Assembly: GCA_035554115.1 (NCBI GenBank)
Contig: DATMIW010000045.1
Coordinates: 75,106-139,105, forward strand
Length of the DNA: 64,000 bases
From: CAXTSE01 sp035554115
GTDB taxonomy: Bacteria; Actinomycetota; Actinomycetes; Actinomycetales; Microbacteriaceae
Direction: 5' to 3'
Every line of letters begins with the position of its first letter. Positions within the stretch are counted from its first letter, which is position 1. The position numbers and the translations under genes are program-made. The notes below the pieces were generated by a model. The model saw only the letters and a list, made by a program, of their open reading frames with translations. It was not told the DNA's origin and searched no databases. This document shows positions 34,123-42,900 of this stretch, piece by piece.

Positions 34123-34994
34123 TCCGGGCCCTGTTTCTAACGAGTCGCCCGCTCAGCTGGATCAACACGGCGTTCCCGTTCGCGGCGGCCTACCTTGTGG
34201 GATCGCTCGTCGAGGGCGACGGGTTTTCGGTTGCCACGCTCGTCGTCGGCACGCTGTTCTTTCTTGCGCCCTACAACCTCGCGATGTACGGCATCAACGA
34301 CGTGTTCGACTACGAATCCGATCTGCGCAATCCGCGGAAGGGCGGTGTCGAAGGCGCACTACTGCTGCCGCGCTGGCATCGGGCGACCCTCGTGGCGTCG
34401 GTCGCGGCATCCCTGCCGTTCATCGTGTATTTGGTGGTGGTGGGCACTGTGGCCAGCACCGCCGTGCTGGCCCTCAGCCTCTTTGCCGTTGTCGCGTATT
34501 CAGTGCGCGGGTTGCGGTTCAAAGAGCGCCCCGTGCTCGACTCGATCACCTCGAGCACCCATTTTGTCTCCCCGGGGCTTGTCGGGCTCGCACTCGCGGG
34601 CAGTGCGCCCACCTGGGCTCTCGCCAGCGCGCTTGCGGCATTCTTCCTGTGGGGCGCCGCGTCTCATGCCTTCGGGGCGGTGCAGGACATCCAGGCGGAT
34701 CGCGCGGCGGGCATCCACTCGATCGCCACCGTTTTCGGCGCGCGGGCTACAGTCCGCCTTGCGGTCGTGCTCTATCTGCTTGCCGGCGTGCTGTTGCTCG
34801 GAACCGTGTGGCCGGGTCCGATTGCCGCTGTACTTGTAGTGCCGTACGCGATCAACGCGGCGCCCTGGTGGAAGGTGTCCGACGACAACGCGGCGGCAGC
34901 CAACCGCGGCTGGCGGCGATTCCTCGGGCTCAACTTTGTGAGCGGATTCGTGGTGACAATGTTTTTGATCGCGATGACAGCGCTGGCCCGCTGA
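34119..34994 (+). CDS. crtEb: Lycopene elongase / UbiA-family prenyltransferase
   Basis: 291 residues from GTG 34119. UbiA-superfamily membrane prenyltransferase with the two Asp-rich motifs NDVFDYESD and DIQADRAAGIHSIAT. It adds C5 units to both ends of lycopene, giving the C50 carotenoid. With CrtYe/CrtYf this implies a decaprenoxanthin-, sarcinaxanthin- or C.p.450-like pigment. Seven to nine membrane helices are visible. Confidence 0.9.
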   Translation: MIRALFLTSRPLSWINTAFPFAAAYLVGSLVEGDGFSVATLVVGTLFFLAPYNLAMYGINDVFDYESDLRNPRKGGVEGALLLPRWHRATLVASVAASLPFIVYLVVVGTVASTAVLALSLFAVVAYSVRGLRFKERPVLDSITSSTHFVSPGLVGLALAGSAPTWALASALAAFFLWGAASHAFGAVQDIQADRAAGIHSIATVFGARATVRLAVVLYLLAGVLLLGTVWPGPIAAVLVVPYAINAAPWWKVSDDNAAAANRGWRRFLGLNFVSGFVVTMFLIAMTALAR

Positions 34995-35015
34995 GGAACG
35001 ATGCGAAGGGCGGGC

Positions 35016-35429
35016 TCAGCGAGTCCAGCCGAGGTTGCGCGAAAACCGCTCAAGCGTGACAACCATGTGGGCCTGGTCTTCGTCGGAGACGCCATCGACC
35101 ATCGTCTCCCGCATCTCATCAACCGAATCGGCGAGTCGGTCATAGGCGGCGGCGCCTCGGTCGGTGATCGAGTAGTGCTCGCCCGCCGTGACCCATCCGC
35201 TCGCCACCAGCTCCGACAGCTCAGACGGGCCCGACTCTCCGAAGGGGTTGGCGGGCATCGCCTCGATCGAGTTGGCGAGATCGACGGCGCTGGTCGGGCC
35301 GGACACCAACGCTCTCAGAATGAGCCACTGAGTTCGAGAAACCCCGTACTGCTCAAGAACGACAGTGAGGTTCTCCTCTACGAGGCGCGCGACGAGAGGA
35401 ATCCAGTAGGTCAAGGCGGAAGCGGCCAT
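35016..35429 (-). CDS. MarR-family transcriptional regulator
   Basis: 137 residues with a winged-helix core (GVSRTQWLILRALVSGPTSAVDLANSI, then VASGWVTAGEHYSITDRG). It converges on crtEb with a 21-base gap. In Corynebacterium a MarR-type protein (CrtR) represses the carotenoid operon, so a role in crt control is possible. The position downstream and convergent rather than divergent from the operon leaves this uncertain. Confidence 0.82.
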   Translation of the reverse strand: MAASALTYWIPLVARLVEENLTVVLEQYGVSRTQWLILRALVSGPTSAVDLANSIEAMPANPFGESGPSELSELVASGWVTAGEHYSITDRGAAAYDRLADSVDEMRETMVDGVSDEDQAHMVVTLERFSRNLGWTR

Positions 35430-35498
35430 GTTTCGACGCTAGTCGGAAGGTTGCCAGATCTGTAGAGATTGCACGGGATAGCACTCGGATTGGGGACA

Positions 35499-36839
35499 CT
35501 AGGCGGGATGTGTCCGCACCTGGGCGGGGAGTTTCACCAGCAGCATCAAGATCAGTCCCGCCGCAATCACGATCACGATCCCCAGGATGCCCCAGTACGT
35601 CGCCCCGAAGATCGCCAAGAACGCGGTCCACAGCCCGGGGGAGAGGAACGAGGCGGCGCGACCGGTTGTGGCGTACAGACCGAACACCTCACCTTCGCGA
35701 CCGTGCGGCGCGAGGCGAGCGAGGAGCGACCGACTGGCCGCCTGAGCCGGCCCCACGAACAGGGTGAGCAGCAGGCCGCCGACCCAGAAAGCGAGCACGC
35801 CGGCATCGTGCAGGAAGAACACGCCGAGTCCGGTAGCTACGAGACCGCTGAGCGCGGTCACGATGACAGCGCGCGGACCGAAGCGATCGTCGAAACGGCC
35901 CGACACGATTGTGGAGAGCCCGGCCAGCAGGTTGGCGGCGATACCGAAGATGACGACGTCGAGGAAGCCGAAACCGAAAACCTGCGCCGCGATGACGGCA
36001 CCGAAGGTGAAAACCCCGGCGAGGCCGTCGCGGAACACCGCGCTTGCGAGGAGGAACCAGAAGGTAGCGCGGTTCTCGCGGAAGAGGCGTCGCACATCCT
36101 GCACCAACAGTGCGTAGCTGGCGAAGAACGGGACGCGACGGTCGGGTTTGGAGAGTGTCGATTCGGGGACGTTGAGGAAGATCGGCAGAGAGAAGAGAAC
36201 GGTCCAGATGGCGCTGCCCAGGGCGACGAGCCGGAACGGCAGGCCCTGCTCGGTCGCCAGCCCGAACCAGTCGAAGGCATACGCGACGACAACAAGAACC
36301 AGGGCCACAATGCCGCCCAGGTACCCGAAACCCCAACCGAGCCCACTCACCCGGCCGATGGTCCTGGGGGTCGAAACCTGCACGAGCATCGCGTTATAGG
36401 TGACGCCCGCGATCTCGCTCACCACAGTGCCGGCGGCGACAAGTGCGATGCCGAGCACGAAGAATGCCGGGGCGGCTTGGACGAAGAGCATCAGCGCCAT
36501 GCTGACCACGAGCAGGCCGGTGCTGATCGCGAGAGACCGTTTGCGACGGCCCGAGGCGTCGGTGCGTTGCCCGAGCACCGGAGCAAGAACGGCGATGAGG
36601 AACCCGGCGATGGTGATGGCCGCACCGAGTTGCGTCGCGAGGTCGGACAGGCCGGCCTCGTACCGGGGACTTCCTTTTCCCAATGCCGCGATTTCGGGCG
36701 GCAGGAACGCGTCGGTGGTCAGGTAGAGGGCGACGAAAATGAACGACAGGATCACTGTGTTGAAGGGTTGTGTGGCCCAGTCCCACAGGGCCCACGAAAA
36801 CACCTGTCGCCGCGGAATGACGGGCGGGGAGTCGGTCAT
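35499..36839 (-). CDS. UMF1-type major facilitator transporter
   Basis: 446 residues with about 12 membrane helices. The opening ALWDWATQPFNTVILSFIF matches the UMF1/Atg22-like MFS family (usual opening ALYDWANSAFA). Also visible: PVLGQRTDASGRRKRSL, the loop 2-3 motif of MFS proteins, and a second-half repeat near GRFDDRFGPRAVI. Substrate unknown; related proteins export amino acids or unknown solutes. It is read divergently from the giant surface-protein gene. Confidence 0.85.
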   Translation of the reverse strand: MTDSPPVIPRRQVFSWALWDWATQPFNTVILSFIFVALYLTTDAFLPPEIAALGKGSPRYEAGLSDLATQLGAAITIAGFLIAVLAPVLGQRTDASGRRKRSLAISTGLLVVSMALMLFVQAAPAFFVLGIALVAAGTVVSEIAGVTYNAMLVQVSTPRTIGRVSGLGWGFGYLGGIVALVLVVVAYAFDWFGLATEQGLPFRLVALGSAIWTVLFSLPIFLNVPESTLSKPDRRVPFFASYALLVQDVRRLFRENRATFWFLLASAVFRDGLAGVFTFGAVIAAQVFGFGFLDVVIFGIAANLLAGLSTIVSGRFDDRFGPRAVIVTALSGLVATGLGVFFLHDAGVLAFWVGGLLLTLFVGPAQAASRSLLARLAPHGREGEVFGLYATTGRAASFLSPGLWTAFLAIFGATYWGILGIVIVIAAGLILMLLVKLPAQVRTHPA

Positions 36840-36999
36840 GCACCGAACCTAGTGCCGCCAACCCTTTTGGGGGTGACCCGCTTTGGGGAATGCCGCGTTG
36901 TTCACCTCCCAGTTACCGTTGCCAGGCGGCACCCGAACGCCGTCTCGGTCGCAGTTCGTAGTTCCGGCCGGCCCTATTGCGCTTGTCCTGGAGTCCCCC

Positions 37000-39900
37000 T
37001 TGTCGTTTGCTCTGCGCCCGTTCGCCGCTCTTCTCGCGGTCCTCGCACTCGTCGCCAGCACACTGACGTTGCCGATTCTTTTTGGCACGACGCAGACGGC
37101 GACGGCAGCCGGCACGCCGGATATTGCGCTTACCCGCACCGTCGCGGCTCAGACGCTCTACGGCTCGAACGTGTCTGTGCGTCTCACGGCAACGGCGCCC
37201 GATGAGACCCCCAATGTCGACGGCTTCAACCTGACCTTTAGCGACGTTCTGCCCGTCGGGGCGACAATTGCCTTTAGCGATTTTCCGGTAACCCAAACCA
37301 TCGCGCAGCTTGACGGAACCACGCTCGTGGTCTGGGAGAACGTGGCGGACCTGCTCGACGGCGCCACCGTCAACCTGAACTACTCCTTCTCCTATCCGAC
37401 GATCACGACGCCGGGATCTCCGTCTGTGCGTTATGACGTCGGCGATTCTTTCGGGGGAACGGCTCATGCCTACGTCAGCACCGATCCCTATATGGTTCCG
37501 AACCCGGCGGCGACGCCGGTCGACGGCAGTGTGTGGGAGGACGTCAGCGGCTCTGATGTCGCCACATCGTCGACGCTTCTGGTTCCGTACCGGGTCGAGC
37601 TCACAGAACTGAACAGCCCGGAAGACGAGTTGCTGCGGGGCGTCCACAACAACGTCACGAGCTATGAGCTGAAGGTCACTAACAACTCGGTGGCCGCGAC
37701 CACCGGCCCGGTCGCCGATGTTTATCTTCCGGCAACTCTCGAGTTCCTGGGATGCGGCGGCCCGACCGATAACAGCGCCGGCTCCGAATACAGCGGAGCT
37801 CCGTCACTCGGTTCTGCGGCAGTCGGGTTGTGCGACAGCAGTTACGACGCGTCGGTTGTGACGGTCGACCCCGATGGCGCGGGATCCGCGTTCGGTTCGG
37901 GCGTTTACACGCGCATCCGCTGGACGGGAATCGGGAACCTGACCCCGTCGCAGCTTGTCACGCTGCGTTTTGCCGCGGCAATTCCCTTGCACGCCAACGT
38001 TGACACCGGTGACCCCTCGGAGGCGCTCGCGGTCGCCAACCTCGACAACAACACGGGCGCCGAAGCCGCCGACGAGGCAGCGATCGTGTCGTATGCCACG
38101 GTGACCGCGGATTACCAGGGTGGGCACCCGGTCCCCACGACTTTTGTTGTCGCGGATTCGGACACGGTGACAGCCGAAGACGTGCGCATTCTCAAGTCCG
38201 TCAGCAACGACGCGATCAACCAGACCCAGGGGACAACGTGGACGCTAAAAATCGACACCTCGGAGTACACAGAGTCGACCGGAGCGATCGTCGTTACCGA
38301 CACGATCCCCGATGGCCTGGACTGGGGTAGCTCGTCGGTTACGCCCGATTCGGTCGTAACGAACGGCGACGGCACGATCACCGTGGTGTGGACTCTGCCC
38401 GCGATGGGGACGCAAGACACCGCGCAGCTGACGTACACAACGGTGACGCGCGCCAACTACCGAGTGGGAGGCGAGCCGGTGTCGGCGAACGACACCTGGC
38501 TCAACACCGTCGATCTCAGCACGAGCACCGTCCTGCGTTCCGGGCCGCTCGGCGATACGACCCGCGCGGTCGAGGCGGTCATCGACCACTCCGAGGCACG
38601 TCAGACCGCGGGCCCCGTGAGCATCAACAAACTCATCGCGTCCCCGGTGGGCGGAGACTGCTCGACAGTCACCACCTGGCTCGAGAATTCGGCTGCGCCG
38701 TTCCACCCGGGCGACACGGTCTGTTTCCGCCTCGACGTCGACTTTCCCGACGAGCTCGACACCGTCGAGTCGCAGATCACCGACTATCTGCCTGCCGGCT
38801 TCTCCCTGGTGGGCGCGCCGGATTACAGTTCCCCGCTTCACGATCTCGGCGACGGCACGGCGCTCAACTACACGATCGATCCGTCCGGCAGGACCTTGAA
38901 CTGGTCCAAGGGTGCGGTGGATACCGGCACCTACTTCTCAGTGATCCTCACGACCAAGATCAGCGACATTGCATCCACGCAGACGACGGATGTCGTGGGC
39001 AACCTCATGAAGGTGCGCTACGACAACACCGCCGGCGAGACCTTCCAGTTGCGGGACCTGGCGAACGCCGAACTGACGGCTCCGCTGCTGACGCTCACAA
39101 AAGACGTGATCACCCCGTCGCCCGCCGTTGTGCAGGCCGGCGACCCGATCCTGTATCGGATCACGGTCACCAACACCGGAGGCCAAGACGCGAGCAACAC
39201 CGAGGTGCGCGACGTGTTGCCGACAGGCTGGAGCTGCGCCGATTTCGTCTCGAGCATTCCCGCTGCGACCTCCTGCGCCGGCGGGGTGGTGGGCTGGACG
39301 GGGCTCACCGTGCCAGCACTGGGCAGCGTCACCCTCGATGTCACCGCCACGACACCGGTGACTGTCGCTCCCGGCGACAGCTTCACTAACACGGCCGGTG
39401 TGCGCAGCTATGAGGGCGCGACGAACGACACGCCTCAGCTCTACTTCCCGGCGAACAACATCGACGGCACGGTGACACCGAACACGACCCGTGCCGATGA
39501 CACGGCGATTGTGACGGTTGCCGGGGCGACCGTTACCAAGACGGCGAGCAGCGTGGCGGAGTCGGGCAACACCTCGGCGACGCAGGCGACGATCGGCGAG
39601 GTTGTCACCTTCACGGTGACGTCGACGATCCCGGCCGGCTCGACCCTCTATGGCTCGCCTGCTGTCACGGACCCGGTGAATGCGCGCTACGCAATCGTCG
39701 GAACCCCCAGCTACACGCTCGACACCGACGGAGCCGGTCCGGGCGCACCCAGCGCACCCGTTGACGCGGATGTCGCAGGCAGCTCGATCTCGATTCCGCT
39801 CGGACTGGTAGACGGCGGCAGCGCCACGACCTACGTCAACGCGACCGGATCCGGCGACGACGTGTTCGTGCTCACCTACCAGGCGCGGGTTCTCGACGTG

Positions 39901-42900
39901 GCGAGCAACGCTCGCGCGACAAACACCGCGATTCCCAACACCGGGACCCTGTCGTGGCAGAGCGCTGCGGGCACGGCTCGCACCGCATCCGCCTCCGCGA
40001 ACATGTCGATAGTCGAGCCGAACCTAACTCTGACAAAGACCAGCGACCACGATGGCACCGGCATCGTTCAGGCCGACGACATCGTCGTCTACACAATTAC
40101 GGCAGGCAACAGCGGCACGCGGTCGTCGATGGCTCATGAAGTCGACGTGACAGACACCGTGCCGGCCCAACTCATCCCGCTGAAAGCCGGAGACGTCCCC
40201 GCCAACGACGGCGACACATTGATCGGTGGCGGCGTCTGGAACTCGACAACCCGTGTCATCACCTTCCCGCAGATTGCCACCATCGCGGTGAACGGCACGA
40301 GTGTCATGACCTACCGCGCTCAGGTCACGAATCCGATTCTCGTCACGGGGCCGATCGTGAACTCCGTGCGCGCGACAACGAGTTCCCTCACGGGCGCCGC
40401 GACGGGCGAGCGTGACTCCACGTCGCCCAATGGCGACACCGTGGGTGATGGCGTCACAGTCGGCGACGGGTACATACGCACAGCGAATCGTTCGCTGAGT
40501 GGGCCCGCCATGACACTGGACAAGTCCGCATCGCCGACCCTGCGCACGGCCGGTGAGCTCGTCACCTATACGCTGACCGTCGGTGTTCCTGCGGGAGTGT
40601 TCGCCAATGACGTGACGATCCTCGACTCACTTCCGGCCGGTGTCCGTTTCCACGGCACCCCGATCACGGTTTCCTGTGATCAGGCGGGTGGCCCCTGCTC
40701 CCCTGCAATCGGGGCTCAGGTCATCGGCACGCCTACGTCGAGTGACACCACCATCGGCTTCTTCCTCGGCGACTACGCCGAAGCATCTCAGGCTCGCACT
40801 GTCACGATCACCTACGAAGGCATTGTGACGGTCCCCGCAGCGAGTGGCGCCCAGGTCAACTCGGCGCGCATCTACTCGAACGCTGTCGACACCCTGGGTA
40901 CTCCCGCGACACCGCCGCCGGCTGGCAGCTTCACCCAGCCTGGAGCGACCGACACCGCGAGCATTACGGTGCAGCGTCCGCAGATCGCGCTGAACAAGAG
41001 CGTCAACGGGGTCGATTCCACTCGCGCCAAGCCCGGCCAGGTGCTGCACTACACGGTGGCCCTCACCAACACGGGCACGTCTCCGGCCTACGACCTGACG
41101 ATCACCGACACTCCGGATGCCGACCTCACGAACTACACACCGGTCTCGATGCCCGGCGTCACGGCCGTCGACACCGACCCGTCGGATGCGACCTTGAGCT
41201 GGACATATGCCGGACCCCTTGCCGTCGGTGCGACAGTCACTCTTGCGTACGACCTGACCGCGCCCGCTGGATTCACCGAGGCCGATGAGGTCGTCGGCGG
41301 GCCAGAGCTCAGCAACACGGCCGATGTGCCGAGCTACTTCGGGGTGCCGTCGGCCTCCCGTGTGCTACCCCCGTCTTCGTACGCCGAGTACAACGACGTC
41401 ACCGCCGACCAGGTGGACGTTGAGCTCGACCTCGCGTCGATCGGTGATCGCATTTGGCATGACGTGGACGGCGATGGCGTGCAGGATGCCGGCGAGCCCG
41501 GACTCGTGGGCGTCGAGGTGACGGTGCGATACGCCGGTGCGGACGCCGTGTTCGGCAACGGCGATGACGAGGTCGTCATCACCACCACGAATGCTGCAGG
41601 TGACTACCTGGTGTCGAACCTGCCTGGTGGCAGCTACCGCGTCACCGTCGACACGGCAGACCTGCCAGCCGGCATGACCCCGAGCTTCGACCTCGACGGA
41701 ACCGCCAGCGCGAACCAGTGGCAGGGTGCACTCGCGCAGAATGGCGCCCCGCGCAACGTCGACTTCGGCTACACCGGCACCGGCTCGATCGGTGACCTCG
41801 TGTGGTTCGACCAGAACGTAAACGGCGCGCGAGATGCGACAGAGCCCGGCTTGGCGGGCCGCACGGTCACCATCGTTTGGGGTGGGCCGAACGGCAGCAG
41901 CCTGGCCACCGGATCCGACAACATCACCTACACGACGACCACCGCAGCAGATGGCACCTACCTAATCAGCCGTCTTCCGGCGGGCAACTATTCGGTGACC
42001 ATCAGCGGGATGCCGACCGGCTTCACCTCTGTGAAGGACCCGGATGTCGTCGCTGACGGTACCGCTGTCACGACCCTCACCGCCGGTCAGAATCGTACGG
42101 ATCAGGACTTCGGCTACGCCGGCACCGGATCCATCGGCGACACGGTCTGGATCGACCGCAACGCAGACGGCAGCTTCGACACGGCCGGTGTAACACCCGA
42201 GCAGGGTGTCTCGGGTGCCACTGTCGTGCTCGACTGGTATGGCATCGGCGGCACCACAGGCGACCCCGTCGTCGCCACGTTCACCGCCACAACTGACACC
42301 AACGGCGTCTACGGATTCGGCAACCTCGTGCCCGGCAGCTACCTCGTGCGGGTGACGGGGGGACTCCCGGCCGCGGCATCGAACACCCACGACCTCGACG
42401 GCAACAAGAACTCGCAGACCCCTGTAGCCCTCTCGGATGGCGAGGTCGTGACGGACGCCGACTTCGGCTATGACGGCACGGCCGCGCTCGGCCAACTCGT
42501 CTGGTGGGATCTCGACGGCAACGGCGTACAGGATGCCGGCGAACCGGGTCTCGCCGGTGTCGACATCACCGCGCTCTACTACGGGCCGGATGACCTTCCC
42601 GGCACGATCGATGACCGCACCTTCACGACAACAACTGTCGCCGACGGCACCTGGAGCATCCCGGATGTCCCGCTCGGCAGCTACCGGGTGACAGTTGATT
42701 CCTCGACGCTCCCGGCCGGGTTCGGCCCGAGCTTCGACGCCGACGGCACCGGCACACCGCACACCAGCGTCGTAACGATCACCGGCGCGAACCTCACGCA
42801 GAACTTCGGCTACCGCGGATCCCGTTCCCTCGGTGACCTTGTGTGGCTCGACGCCGACGCGGATGGCGTTCAGCAGGCAGGCAGCGAGCCCGGTCTCGGC

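Noticed and set aside
35469..37205. 578-codon plus-strand open frame over the UMF1 transporter gene
   Set aside because: Composition is Arg/Gln/Glu-rich noise typical of shadow frames; the minus strand encodes a clear 12-helix transporter.
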